Assembly (NCBI GenBank): GCA_025677815.1
Contig: JAIXMP010000011.1
Coordinates: 558,001 to 622,000, forward strand
Direction of reading: 5' to 3'
Length of the DNA: 64,000 nt
Origin: Phascolomyces articulosus
Lineage: Eukaryota; Mucoromycota; Mucoromycetes; Mucorales; Lichtheimiaceae
Of the stretch, positions 1 to 13,141 are shown in pieces. How positions within the stretch are numbered: position 1 is the first letter of the stretch; each line of letters starts with the position of its first letter. Below the pieces are notes generated by a model, which saw only the letters and a program-made list of their open reading frames with translations, did not search any database and had not been told where the DNA came from. The translations under genes and the position numbers were made by a program.

Positions 1-1370
1 CACGAATGTACGAAAAGTGTGCTCCATCCATGTTCTATAAAAAAATCCGCCGTTATTATTCCGGGTGGCGAAGCGCAAGTGGAGTAGGTCTTCCTCATGG
101 TTTGATATACGAAGGTGTAGATGAAATCTATGATGGGGATAGTGAATATTATCAAACGGGTATCGAGAGTGAAAAAGCTACATACAAAAATGAGCAACGC
201 TATCGTCAATACTTTGGTGCAAGTGCCGCGCAAAGTAGTCTTATAGCTGCCTTGGATGTATTTTTTGGTGTTGATCATCATCCCTGTCTGGCAGATAGTA
301 ATAGTACCAATGACAGTACTAATAACAGCTCAATTCCTGGTCCACAACCTTCTCCTTTTTGCAACAAAAAAAGTTCAGCAACAAAAAGATTTCCAACGCC
401 TAAATCAGAGGATGATGATACTAGCAAAGATGCTGCTGGTACAATTACAAATATAGCGAAGGGATCCAACAACAATGATAATTGCTGGGATCAACAATCC
501 AAGGGACATCAACAAGAACAAACCAGTAAATTTACTCGAACAAACAGTAATGCCTATTTGCGGGCAATGCGATTACACATGCCTGGACCACACAGGGAAT
601 TTCTTGAAGACCTTGAGCATGCTGCAAATTTACGCTCTTTTATGCTTGAAATTACAAATGAAAAAGATCAACAAGCGTCAAAAAACGATTCTTCATTAGC
701 AAAAAAAATAAAACTGCTTCAAGTGTACAATGATTGTTTAATGCAACTCAAACTGTTTCGTGATAAACATATACAAATAGTTGCAGTCTATATTATCAAC
801 CAAGCACACAAAAAGTCGAACAGTACCATGATGTTGGGTGAAAACAGTAACGGTAACAATACTAATATACCCAAAGGAATTATCACCATTGATAGCAATA
901 AAAAGGAAGACAGTCATAAAAAGAAGGATCATAGTTATTTCTTACAAGGTAGAAAGAATCAATCTGACAACATATATGGAAGGACGTATCGAATGGGAGA
1001 TGAGACGCGACATAATCTCCCCAACAATGTTATAGAATATAATAAAAACTTTCAATCTACACCACCGTCATCACAATCATCATCATCATCAACGTTTGAC
1101 ACAAAAACTAGTAATGGTCTGTTACTCCATCAACACAACAACAAAACAACTAAAACCAGAAAGGTCGTCAATGGTTCAGGAGGAACAGATGCAGTTTCAT
1201 TCCTTAAACAAGCCAGGAATGAAACTCTCAGCTCTAAAATTAGTAACCCAGCAACATTACATTCAAATAACAATTTAGTATGGGAAGGGGCGACTACTGT
1301 AGAAGAAGAAACACCTCTTTTGTTACCAAAAAGCCGATATCGATCATGGTTAGATTGGTTTACCGCATGA
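1..1370 (+). CDS. indoleamine 2,3-dioxygenase, C-terminal part (5' truncated by window edge)
   Basis: This is the C-terminal part of a heme dioxygenase that opens the indole ring of L-tryptophan to N-formylkynurenine, the first step of the kynurenine/NAD route in the cytosol. The frame is open from base 3 and ends with TGA at 1368-1370. Family signatures in order are LPHGLIYEGV, SAAQSSLIAALD, MRLHMPGPHREFL, FRDKHIQIV (His codon at 768-770, the expected proximal heme ligand) and SGGTD (about 1176-1190), followed by FLKQARNET. Two low-complexity inserts are present: about 80 residues between the ALD helix and the MPGPHR motif, and about 100 extra residues between the heme His and SGGTD. The last residues, ending WLDWFTA, look lineage-specific. 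No intron is evident. The family call is confident; activity cannot be judged without the N-terminal part. Confidence 0.92.
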   Translation, partial: RMYEKCAPSMFYKKIRRYYSGWRSASGVGLPHGLIYEGVDEIYDGDSEYYQTGIESEKATYKNEQRYRQYFGASAAQSSLIAALDVFFGVDHHPCLADSNSTNDSTNNSSIPGPQPSPFCNKKSSATKRFPTPKSEDDDTSKDAAGTITNIAKGSNNNDNCWDQQSKGHQQEQTSKFTRTNSNAYLRAMRLHMPGPHREFLEDLEHAANLRSFMLEITNEKDQQASKNDSSLAKKIKLLQVYNDCLMQLKLFRDKHIQIVAVYIINQAHKKSNSTMMLGENSNGNNTNIPKGIITIDSNKKEDSHKKKDHSYFLQGRKNQSDNIYGRTYRMGDETRHNLPNNVIEYNKNFQSTPPSSQSSSSSTFDTKTSNGLLLHQHNNKTTKTRKVVNGSGGTDAVSFLKQARNETLSSKISNPATLHSNNNLVWEGATTVEEETPLLLPKSRYRSWLDWFTA

Positions 1371-4300
1371 GGAGAACTATTGTAGTTATAATGAATGAAG
1401 TAGATGAAAAATAATAGCACTATTATTTGCTATAAATATATAATAAATAGCAATGCATGTTTATTTAGCATCCATTTGCCATGACGGTCGGTAACATTGT
1501 CATGGTATTATATTCATATACTCGATTCACTCTGGACATTGTGTTTTACTTCCATGCATTAATTTTTATGCCTGAGCCAAAATCAAAGTTATAAGCGGTA
1601 TCAAATATATGATATTATAATTCAAGAATCGATTTTCGTTATTGTAATTATGTATCGAAGAAGTCTCTACACCATAAAAAATGTTTTGGGTGAATTTGGA
1701 TGACAGAAGTGTTTTCTGCTAAAAGCTCAAATATTTTTTTCTGTTGTATATACTTGAACGTTTTATTAAATTATTTTTACAAATCAAGATATTTCTAATC
1801 TAAAGCCAGACCCAAACAAAATGCTTATATCTAAATAAAGAAATAACAACAATGATACGAGTAAGTTAGTAAACGATTATAAAGTAACCACAATGACATT
1901 CCTCTTTGATCCGATTCTCAATAAATTATTAAATGTATAATAACTTACCATATAAGAAAATTGTAAGGTCCTGGCCAGAAGAAATATCTTGACATGTAAA
2001 AAAAAATGATTTCGTATTAGTATTATTGTTTGGTAATTGATGTATATAAAACAAAGATTTAATGCTTACCACGTAAGAATAGAGGATGCTTCCTGCCGAT
2101 GGCCACACCCCCCATAATATATCAACATTTGACCATACTTGTACTGAGCAACTGCACAGCTTTTTTTGTAGAAAACATTACAGGAACTCCAAGCAAATGG
2201 TCGTTGATGAAGAGTGGGAGGAACCATCTCAGGCACCCGGAAGACCGTTGTCGAGGACAACGGAACTATAGAATAAAGAAACAGTTCGTCATAACATATT
2301 AGATATATACACATTGAAGTTTATCATTGAATTCCAACGCTACCCACAAAAGAGAAATAGTAATAATTATACTTAATGCTTGTGCTTGTGTGTGCTTGTG
2401 AGTGAGTGTGAGTGTGTGAGCTTGAGTGTGTGCTTGAGTGTGAAAGATTTGATGGAGAGAAAAAAAAGAAAAAATATTCACTCCTTTTATAGTTTTTTTT
2501 TTTTTTTTTTTTTTTTTTGGAACCAATCTTATTGCTGGTTCTTTGTTGTCTATAAACATAATCTCAATTCTTTCTGTAACTGACTACTTTTTATTTTTTT
2601 CCAATAACAACTTCCTCAAAACAAGAATGGTTCTTTGTTTTCCTGTATTAAATTTAATTTTAGCACCATAAGAAATCATTAACCCGAATAGTCCGATGAA
2701 TACATGAAAAAAAAACTTGAAAAAATGCAAGTTCATCAGGAATGACTTCATTTTAATAGAACACCTCTTTATGCTATTTACAAACCATTGTGCGTATACG
2801 AACAATCATGACAATGTCATGATAGCTACTATTTTTATTATATTTCACTATGTTAATAGAATAATATAGTGACCTTTGTTTTTCTATCTTCCATATACAA
2901 AATCACAAGAAAAAAGAGGCTGCATAAAAAAAAGTATTTCATTTAACAATAACGAGTGAAAACCATCATCTAGGTATATGTATCAAGGTTTATTTTACCA
3001 GAAAAAAACCTGATTTAACCTATTTTGCCAGGATTATTTTATTCTTTGATGAAAGAAAAAAACCTGCCTCCATTACCCCAAATTTCAGAAAAAAAAAAGA
3101 AATAGGTGGCCACTTTTCATTTTTTGTGGTTTAAGTTCTGGAGAGGATTAATTGAGTTCATAGTCACTAATGATATGTAGTTTAGATCTTCAATACATAC
3201 ACTAATTCTTCAGTGGGGAGAGGGGTGTTCATGTCAATGTCTTTATTATGTACTATATATAGTATCTGACCATTCTATTTTATTCTTCTTATTTATATTG
3301 ATATCAACAACAAAACAATAATCAGCACTTCATTAAAAAAAATGGTTTTTCTGGACAACCAAAATATTGAATGTTTGCACTCAGGAAGGAAATTTGTTAA
3401 ATATTCATATTCATTCTGGTAATTTCAATACAATACAATTGGTCCAAACATACATTTTACCACGTACACCCATAACAAGTTACAAATACATGAACTAGAT
3501 TTAACAAGTTTCTTTTCCGTAGTGTTATGTTTGTTCATTATTCTTTTATATGTATAGACCAAGTATCACAACTTTTTAAATAACATCATACCATAAGTAT
3601 ATATCACTTACTATGCCGATACGCATTTTTTTTTGATAATGTATATCGTTTTCTCTATTATTACTTTCTTTTTTATATTCACTGCGTACTAATTTTCTTA
3701 TATCAACTTGCTAAAAAAGTACAATATTGGGATTTATATTTTCTTCATTACCATTCGAACTAAAAGTACTCTTTTTTCTTCCAGGTAAATAAATAAATAT
3801 TACTACCTCATTTATGCCAATGTGCTGATGACTTGTCAATGAAAAGAAAACCAGATACAGAAAATTTAGAGCTTTGTTACTCATTTCTCTGAATTTATGC
3901 AAGCTTATGTTTCCGTAGTTTTTATCATGCCATGAAAAAGAACCGTTGTAGTGGAGACACACTTACTGGCAATAATATAATTTTAGAAATAGCCTGTCTA
4001 CTATAGGTATATCGCTCCTACTAGTTGTAGATACCATGACTTACGTAAAATTGATATAAACATGCTTGAAAAAAAAAACATAATAAAAGAGCATTAGTAA
4101 AAACCTTTATCACAAAAACAAGAAAATATAAAATTGGGTTTGTTTTCTGTAAGGAACTCGTGAAGATGAAACTTTGGAGTCCTTAAGCGAAAATCTTGAT
4201 GTCCTTAATAAATAAATCCCATTACCTCGACTTCAGTATTCTTAACTCACCTCCTTCCTAAATTAGAAATGTTCCGAGTTAAAACAGCCAATGGTTTAAA

Positions 4301-6882
4301 CGGAGAAGGCTCAGTTTTTACTAAAAAAAATAAAAATTATTTATAATACTGTTTTGATGTTTATCATTATACGTTTTTTATGCATTTCCCTTAAACCTGC
4401 TGTGTATCACCCGAGATTGAAACAGTTAAATAACCCAATGGGATGGTTATTCAGAGAGCGTTTTCCTGTTTATATGCCTTTGAACAAAGCGTTCAAATTC
4501 TTGCTAATAAAAAATAGGAGGAGAATACTCACATCAACTTTTGAAAGTGAGTAGGTTGATTCTTTTTTTTTTTTTACATATCTATTAGCAGTATCTTTGG
4601 CAATTAAATGGAGAGAACTTCAGTGGTGAACGACCGCTCATCAGAGAGAATTTGTATTTGATGAAGAGAAAAGAATGGCTTTATCAATTTGTTATTGACA
4701 CATATATGGTGCAAATCATTTTAAATTGACATTTTTCTAGATGTTGCATCCTAAAATATTCAAATTCCGAATTCCAAATATGGTTAAGTAACTATCTCAT
4801 GCAGCGACAGAAGGACTATTTAAATCAGATATATAGGTCGTATTGCATTAACTTATTTTTTCAGACCTCATCTAAAAGTTCCAGGTTCAATGAAAGAAAA
4901 AAATAGAAACATGCAGTAAAGTGCATTATAAATGATGAAGTAAATAGTATCCCCTCTAATGGAAGCTATATTTTATTTATTTATTTTATATATTGAGTTG
5001 GAAGGCGATTGTGGTAAAATAAATGATAAGAGGAATATGCATTTAAAATTTAGAGGGTAGACCAACAAAGAAAAGATAATACATATATGTAAAAAAAAAA
5101 ACAATGATTCATCGAATGGTTGAATATACCGATGAATAGGATGATGATAAATAAAGTATATATAGAAGAGTGTGAGTTGAATAAAAAAAAGACATGATGT
5201 TTGCATATAATAAATATATATATATGATAGAAAGATAAAGTCGGGAGCATCTCAATTTAAAATGATTTGTACCATAGCAGATTTGGTTTCTCCATTACCA
5301 ATGAAAGTATTCATTCTGCTTCCATGGAAACAAATATAGCAATTACAATAGAATACTGTCTTATTTCAAACAACTTTACAGCGGCATATGTGGAAATAAG
5401 CAAATATAAATGCTTACCACTCTAAAAGTAACAGACGGTCGGGGCCTTAGGAGAAAATATTCAAGATATATTACGTTATGAAAAAATAATGTGCAAAATA
5501 TTTAACACATCCAAAAAAAATACTAAATATTATGAAAGTATTTAGTTGTTCAGTTTTTTTTTTATTCCAGAAATATCCAGAAAAAAGTGAAAATCATGCA
5601 AAAATACAAAATTGCGTAAATTAATAAATCTTGATTTTTTTCCCTAAGATAATCTATATATTGGTTTATTCTATATAAAAATAGTTAAGATGAGAATTTG
5701 TATTATTCCCATAAATAAATTAGTGATCCAGGAATTAGTTTTATTACTATGCTAAAACCATTTGACTACGCTGAGTCTACGCTGAGTCAAAACCATAATA
5801 ATAGGTTGGCAGTGTGATATCTATGTTATAACAGTAATATATATACTTCTAAAAATAAGATAGGATCAGATAGCGTGTTTTTAAGTGAAAGGCTCTTTAA
5901 TTGATATAAGATATAGCGACTATTTATTTGTTTTCATTTATGCTAATTCTTTGATTAAATTTAGAACTATCAATAATATATTGATATGGATGGTACTGAT
6001 GGTTGGTCAATCTAGGAGAGCACCATAATGTTGGCACAGTAGTTGTGGTATTGAATGGATGGTTCGTGGATGTGATGACACGTGAAGAAAAAAGAATAGT
6101 GGTGTCATGATGCTGCTTCTTTATATATATATATATATACCTCTTTAACATCATAATCACCATAATCAGTATTCTTTTTAATCTCAAACTCATAAAAAAA
6201 TCTAGTTAACTACTCATATCGCATCGTACCATTTTCATAAGAAATACACTTGATTTTTCAATGTAACAATGATTAATAACAATATATTGTATATTTACAT
6301 ACATCGCAGCGTTTGACAGTGTTATTATATCTATAACATTGAATCACTTTAATTACATAAGTAACAAACAGCAAAAATAATAAAACCAAGTTTTGTCCTT
6401 TTGCATGTAGTAAAAAGAAAGCTTTTGTTCTATAGTTTTTTCTATATTGTATATAGCAACCAAATCATTATTCTTATATACCTATTCATCAAACTGTGCG
6501 TACTTCGAACACGTATCACCAACGAAGCATGTAATATAGTTTCGCACTTTTCACTCAAAACAACTAACCTTCGTTTAGCAGGTAGCTGTTCAAATCTTGT
6601 CACATGAGGTCGGAAATGGGTTATTTTTTCTTGCCTCGAAACAACCAACCAACAGGTATTTTTGTTAGCGATCCCAGATTTTCCTAAACAATTGTTGCAT
6701 TACTATCTGCCTATTTAGGTCATTATAATGGTAATCTTTCAAACGCTTAAATTATCCAAGTATCCAATCAAAACACCGCACATTGAAATAAACCACGTTT
6801 TTTGTGTGCGTGTGTGTTCCTGATCTATTTGATTTCATTTCCTTGTTTCGTTTTTTTTTAAAAAAAAAGCCAAAAAGAAACC
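1371..6882. other. 5.5-kb gene-poor AT-rich intergenic region
   Basis: No convincing gene was seen on either strand. All reading frames are short and of AT-rich random composition. Items inside are a GT-rich low-complexity tract (about 2378-2442), a T-run (2494-2518), a more GC-balanced island near 2086-2271 open on both strands, an 11-bp direct repeat with a TGAGTCA core (5766-5789), and a TA dinucleotide run near 6122-6140. The region may hold the promoter of the downstream J-protein gene, but no clear TATA box was identified. Confidence 0.6.
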
Positions 6883-8130
6883 ATGAGATGGAGTTCACTG
6901 TGCATAATGCTCAGTGTTTTGCTGGCGTTATTGACTATTTCTGCACCATCCGTACGAGCATGGCAACAAGGTACGTTTTTATTTCTATTGAAGATAATTG
7001 ACGGGGGAAGATGAAAAGTGACAGGCCAACTCCTTTTATGTGAATTATTCACGATGAGAAAATGATCTTGACAAGCTTCTCTTCTTTTTTAATATATTTT
7101 AGCCGATTTTGAAATTTTCGATTTGGTTGATGAATTAGAGACATCTGAAGGAAAGGATGTTAATTTCTATAACTGGCTTAACGTTGCTGTAAGTTGATAT
7201 TTATATTTTGGACAGTATGGCTCAGCTGGGAGAAAAAAAGAGACACAACAATAATCGATTTAACAAAATTAGCCGTCTGCTTCCTCGTCGGAAATCAACA
7301 GAGCTTACCGAAAACTTTCGCTCAAACTCCAGTAAGTTGCTTGTTACTCAAACAAAAACGAATCCGAAAATCATTTTTCATTAAGAGAATAAATATCATT
7401 TAACTCGAAAATATCATTCCGCTCTAGCCCTGACAAGAACAAAAAAGATGTTCAAGCAAGAGAAAAATTTGCTCGATTGGGTAAAGTAGTCGCTATCCTT
7501 CGAGATTCTGCTAAACGTGAACGATATGATCATTTCTACAAGAATGGCGTGCCACGCTGGCGCGGTACAGGGTATTACTATTCACGCTTCCGACCTGGAT
7601 TAGGCACTGTGATTGTATTTTTGGTCTTTATTTCGGGTGGTATGCAATATATTGCTGGATGGATTAATTTTTATCAAGAAAAAAAGAAGATTATTGGATT
7701 TGTACAAGATGCCCGCACTGCATTGACTCAAAATGTCCCCAAATCACAAGGCGCTCCTACCTTGGGACGTAGTTATGTGGAAGTCGGTGGACGGGTCTTG
7801 CGTTGTGAAGTGAAATCGGACGAATATATTATTATTCATACCTCTAATGATGAAGAACCTGTTCATTTGAATACGGCATGGATTGCTAAACCCTCCTTGA
7901 CTCGAAATGTTTATTTTGTTCAGTGGCCAATTTCAATGTTTTACAAATTGACTGGTCAACAACCACTAGAACCCAAGTATGAAGTAGAAGAAGAGGAAGG
8001 AAGCCCTGAAGCAAGTGATCAAGAAGGTGGTAAAAAATCAAGAAAGAAGGCAAAACGTGGAAAGCCAGTAGCAGTGACTGGATCTAAAGTGGGCGGTCGT
8101 CGTAGAGCAATTGCTAAACCTCAAAATTAG
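6883..8130 (+). CDS. ER membrane J-domain protein (ERJ5/DNAJC1-like)
   Basis: This is a J-protein co-chaperone that should stimulate an ER-lumenal Hsp70 (BiP/Kar2). Four coding exons: 6883-6970, 7103-7188, 7273-7331, 7428-8130, giving 311 aa in one continuous frame. Residues 1-26 form a signal peptide (MRWSSL start, hydrophobic core, APSVRA end). The J domain runs from about residue 45 to 115: FYNWLNV, EINRAYRKLSLKL, then HPDKN with the His codon split by the third intron, and ending RYDHFYKNGVPRWRGTGYYY as in ERJ5-type proteins. One membrane segment follows (VIVFLVFISGGMQYIAGW). The C-terminal half is probably cytosolic and ends in a Lys/Arg-rich tail. The ATG was chosen because it opens a signal peptide directly before a good donor. 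Exon 3 is only 59 nt but is required to supply the J-domain helix II. Fusion of all exons in phase supports the model. Confidence 0.88.
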
Positions 8131-8557
8131 AAAGGATGGGAACAAATATGAAAATGCAAAAGTGTTTTATTTATATATATAATATTTTTCATTGTTTAGT
8201 TTCTTTATTTTTAAATTACAAACTGGGGAAAAAAGTGTATAATATATAACTAATATGGGATGGGATAATGATGTAAGTTTGACGGGATGAGAGGATATAG
8301 GTTGAATCGAATGATGTGTGTGCTTAAAAGTGATAATAATCGAAAAAAAAAACTAGCTATGACATGCTAGGTTATTAGTAAGGGAGAAAGGGAAGGAGTG
8401 GGATTAATGTGCAAAAAATATAAAAATATATAAAAGGAATTAGAAAATGTGTGATGATTTTTTGTATGTAAATGTTGTGTGAATTGGACAGGGTGGGTGA
8501 ATGAGAAAGAGCTGTAAAAAAATAAAAAAAATATAAATATGCGAAAATAGATTTAAA
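8131..8557. other. short intergenic region between convergent genes
   Basis: Shared 3' flank of the ERJ5-like gene (+) and the RhoGEF gene (-). It is AT-rich, with several AATAAA/ATATAA-like stretches that could serve as polyadenylation signals. No gene was seen in it. Confidence 0.6.
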
Positions 8558-11500
8558 TCACCATCCATTCTGTTGGTTCCTGGTTCTAAGGTATTCAAAC
8601 ACCTTTGTGGCTGTCTTTTCATCCTTGACTTGAACCATATATACACCATGTGTTTTCGTTTGATCGTTATGAAGAAGGAAAGATATCCGTTTTGGATTGA
8701 TCTGTTGAACGTTGCTACTCATGATCAGAGCACTGACGAGGCGATGTTTACCATTTTCTATACACACGTGGGTCTTTTTACTTGGCATCTGCTGTGCTAT
8801 ACGTAACACAGCACCGCCCATATTGTTCCAATTTGAGGGCTCTTGTTGATAAAACAATTTGACTTTACATTGTATCAAAGGAGAGAGTGTTTGAGGCACC
8901 TCTTCCAAATATGACCGAGCATCCGTAGGCATGGGCGCATCAAACAAACTGACAGAATGTAATACGGAAGGTGATGAATGCAATGAGGGAGCAGTTTGAG
9001 CTGTGGCAATCGAACGCTGTGAACCACCTCTGGTTAGGCCTGGGCCAAGTCCCCCACCCATACCTGCACCGGCTGTAGGAGGACCGGTGGGGATAGGACC
9101 AAACATTTGTTGAGATTCAAAATGAACACGTTGTAATACACTTGTTAATTCCACAGCATCTGACCGTCGATCAAAATGAATTAAATAGTTTTCTTTTTTC
9201 TCTCCCATGAAAAGAGAGACACTGACATCGGAAGCCCCTTGTTGTTCAACTACTGTGGTAGGAACAATCCATGCGTTCAGATAGAGCTGGCGACTTTGTA
9301 ATAATTGAATAGAGAGACAGGAGCGGTTGGCATTGGTTGTATGAACACGAATAGCACATGGTTCTTGCGCAGAAAACCATGTTTGATCCTTCCAATGAAA
9401 TACTTCACACCGTCCATGACTGTACAAAATTTGTCGTACTGCATTTGCATAGGCTCCAGGCTATTCATAGATTTATATTTAGATTAGTAAATATTTAATA
9501 TATTCCAAAAAAAAAAATCTGTTGTCATGTGAAGAATAAGTGAGATAATAAAACTTACACTAGGTGGTGGAGACGCTAAATCTTCTAGACTGTTGGAGGG
9601 TGCTTTATGCGAATCCAATCTAGCAGGTAGTTGGTGTGAAGAGTTTTGTGCTTGTTGAGGAACAGGTGTACTAGATGATTGGGCCGGAGCAGGATAAGGT
9701 TGATGAAGAGAATTGTTGGTGCTGCTTGAATTGGACAACATTGGTTGTTGCTGACGAACTGATGTGGTTCGAAGGGGGGGTGGCGGCATTTGTCGTTTGG
9801 AGGATGTTCTTGGGAGTGGGATCATGGGTTGTTATTGATGTTGGATGGGTGGTGAGGAAATATTATTCATTGTCGTTGTTGTTCCGTTGGATTCATTTTT
9901 TACTGGATGTTCAGGCATACTTCCTTTACGTGGAGGAGGAGTCACCGGCGTTTGAGGTTTGACTTGTTCAATGGAAGAAGGGGGTGAACCGCGATCCGTT
10001 GCCATAGTAGAGGACGATCCTCGTGTTAATGAATAGTCGGAAGGGGATGATTTGGTAGATTCAGCAAATGAATCCACTGATGCTGCCAAGGCTGCTCGGA
10101 CGGATCGAAGACCATTCGTAGGGGATGTATTTCCTCCCCCATATTGTTGTTGTGGTGGACCATTATTCAAAGATGGATTGGGAGACGGGTTGTTTTTGGT
10201 CAATGCTCCACCTCGTGATGATGAACGAGCCAACATGGATGATTGAGATGGAACTTTAATATTTTCAGTTGAGGATGAAGGAGTTGTGGGTGATGTATCA
10301 TTTGCTGAACGTTCTTTACTTTGTGCCAATGGAAGATCATCTCCATCGTCATCATCGTCATCTTCAATAGTGATCGAGGTAGATGAAAGATTCATTTTAT
10401 GTGCTTCGGGTTCAATAAATGTCATTTGTACAGGTGCTACTTCCATTTCATCCTTCTTTTCCTGTTTCTTTTCATCATTTGAATTAACAGGTACAGGAGG
10501 CATGGGTGGTGCACGTTGTACAGCAGTTGGGGGGGTAGTAGGGGCTGATGATAAATCTTCCACAGATGATGATTTTTTGAAATCATCGATATCAGGTAAT
10601 TTGGGTATGATTTTGATGGATCGAGGTTGAATATTGGCCAAATCCTGACCATCAGAATCTAAGACTGGGTCATGTCTCTTATTCTTTGTATTTTCAGAAA
10701 TAACAGGTTTGGAAAAAAGTGGTGGCAGCGGTGGTTGTTCTGTGCGTTGAGAATGCGAAGTCCCAACTTTGTCATCTTCATCGCTTTCGGTAAATCGGCC
10801 ATCATAAAAATCCATAATGGTATCTCGGAATGCTTTTCGTCTTGCTTGTGGTAATTCATCGCCTCGATTTTCCTCGTTATCATGACCATTGTTGTTTTGT
10901 TTATCATCTGAATCCACGTCATACAAAGCATAGACATCTGTGTTTTGCATATTCGTACTATGTGTATCGTCATCTATATCGTCTCGAGTAGCAATCGAAG
11001 AGACTGTTGAAAACATGGTGGCTTCCGTTGCTCGACTATTTCCATGATGGGATAATGTTGCTTTTTTGGTTGAAATTTCTTGTTGAAGTTGTAATACACG
11101 TTGTTTAACAGTTGTAATCAGTGATTTTGGTTTTAATGTTGATGCACTGGGTGTAGATGCAGAAACACCTACCCATGCATTACGTACTTCTCTTGAATTG
11201 GCTTTCATGACAATATGATGGGTGCCATGAACGGTGAATTGTAATAAATACTCACCCACGAGTTCCCGCTCCAAGGACAAGGATCTTACTGATAATTGAT
11301 GGACTGCCAGTGGCGGAAACATTAATGCATATGGGTGTTTCCGTTCTTGACCCAATTCTTCACAAATAGCTAATTCAGATGTTGTCAGTGCAATTCGGAC
11401 GTGAACTGACGATTCATTCTTATGTTGGGGCAACATGACAAAACTATCCTGCATGATCAATTGAACATCCGGTGCTTTCCATTGAAGTTTAAATCGCTAA

Positions 11501-13141
11501 TAATAATTATAATATACAACGTTAATATTTTTTGTTTCTTCTTCATCCCAAAAATATTGGTTGAAACTGCAAATATTTATCAACATACAATACGTGTACG
11601 ACTGAAGAAATCTAGAACATGGCTACAATCGATTTGATCAACAAAAGCTGTCAAAGTATTCGGATCACATTCTATAGAAGGTATATCTTGCCCCTTATTT
11701 TGTTCCTCTAAACGTTGTTTCATTTCTTGTCTCTGTTGTAATTTCAGTCGTACTTGTTGACGATGTGAATCGTGTATTGAGTTGGATGAGGATACATCGT
11801 TGGATGATGATAATGATGCTTCATTAGGAGATATATTAATCAGTGCATCAATGCGTTGGTTGGCACGTAATAATAACTGATGATCCGCTCGTCCTGGTTT
11901 AGTACATTCCAAAAGTCTCTAAAAAAATATAAATGCATTATCATCATCAGCATTCTATAGACTCGTGTTCATTTGTTTTTCCGCAAGATATATGTGTATA
12001 TCATAGATGGGATTTACCCCTCCTCCCTTCATCTTCCTCATTCCTTGCCTCCTTCTACTTCTTTTGTTCGACCCCTCCAGAATGAAAATGATTCAAACTA
12101 AAAACTCACATGGTATAATGCCTTGTAATAGTGCAATCGCTTCAATGGTGCTTCAAATAATAATCCAAGTGTAATATTATCATTGACATTAGCTGACAAA
12201 TTCTATATATTAAAAAAAGAATCGAAAAAAAGTTAGTCGATTTAGTAATAACTAAAACTCTACTTATTAGAATCTAGAAGATGATCATGAACATACTTCT
12301 AATAAATGACGAATAGAAACGTTATTGGTAATTTCGGGTCGTTTATCGAGGTTTGGGATAGAACTCCTTGCAAAATTTGCGTATGGGATTTCCATATCTT
12401 CAATCTAGAAAATAATAATTAGATCGTCAATTATTTTTTAAGTTGGATATTCATTCCCACACAATAATATCTTGAACCCCCCACCCAACAAATGGTTTTT
12501 CTTCTCCTTTTATTATTATTATTATTATTATAATAATAATAGTTTTCTAAACATACTCTCTCCCACTCTTCCTCCCCCAAAAAAATCTAATAATAGTTAC
12601 CCATTGCATCAATACATCTCCAAGTTCTTTCATTGCTTTTTGATTACTTGCAACTTTGACAAGTTTCTATTTTAAATAAAATAAATCACCAAAGTTAAAT
12701 AAAGATAATCCAGAATTTCATTTCACGTGTAATGAATATTACTATTATTTTCGTCGATATGAATTCTTACTGAATAAAATCGTTTGTTGACCTTTAAAAT
12801 ATGATGTGTATATTTCAACAATTCAGAAAAATCAGGCGCGGCAGACACCATTTGTTTCATCCATATTGGTGCAATTTGCTATTTGTATGCGTGTGGGTAT
12901 CGTAGATGGGATAAAAATAAAAATAAGCTTTTTTAGTTGGATATTGTTACGTGTTTTAATAAAGTTTTCCTCATAGTTTTATATATCTTTTTTTATTTAC
13001 AGAGTCAATAATTCTTAAAGTTTCCACATATGTTTTTTCGGTATGAATAAGGTCAGATAAAGGATTCCTCGAAGTTGTTGTTGGTAATGAACGCGATGGT
13101 TGAGCAACGTTGGTCATGGCATGCGATGATGTCGATATCAT
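8558..13141 (-). CDS. large DH-domain Rho guanine nucleotide exchange factor with an in-frame stop in the linker
   Basis: Probable activator of Rho-type GTPases. Exons on the minus strand: 13001-13141, 12771-12878, 12601-12666, 12297-12404, 12110-12202, 11589-11918, 9559-11496, 8558-9460; each joins in phase, about 1228 codons. The DH domain (about residues 30-210) starts LSDLIHTEKTYVETLRIID. It includes a PLKRLHYYKAL helix comparable to the conserved PxxRLxxYxxLL of DH helices. A PH-like region follows (about 285-400: FKLQWKAPDVQ to REVRNAWVGV), then a long Ser/Pro/Asp-rich linker and a C-terminal globular region of about 290 residues. The linker frame is open on both sides of a TAA at 9832-9834. 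If that stop is real and not spliced out, the product ends near residue 836, after the DH and PH-like parts. A 171-nt intron (9759-9929) would remove it in frame but is unusually C-rich. Start: first ATG before the DH domain. Confidence 0.78.

Noticed and set aside
9832..9834. Reassigned stop codon to explain the open RhoGEF frame
   Set aside because: TAA is used as a normal terminator elsewhere in this window (for example JmjC and CC2D1-like genes), so a genome-wide code change is not credible.
10286..10630. Plus-strand Ser/Val-rich frame across the RhoGEF exon
   Set aside because: Shadow of the Asp/Ser-rich linker codons on the other strand.
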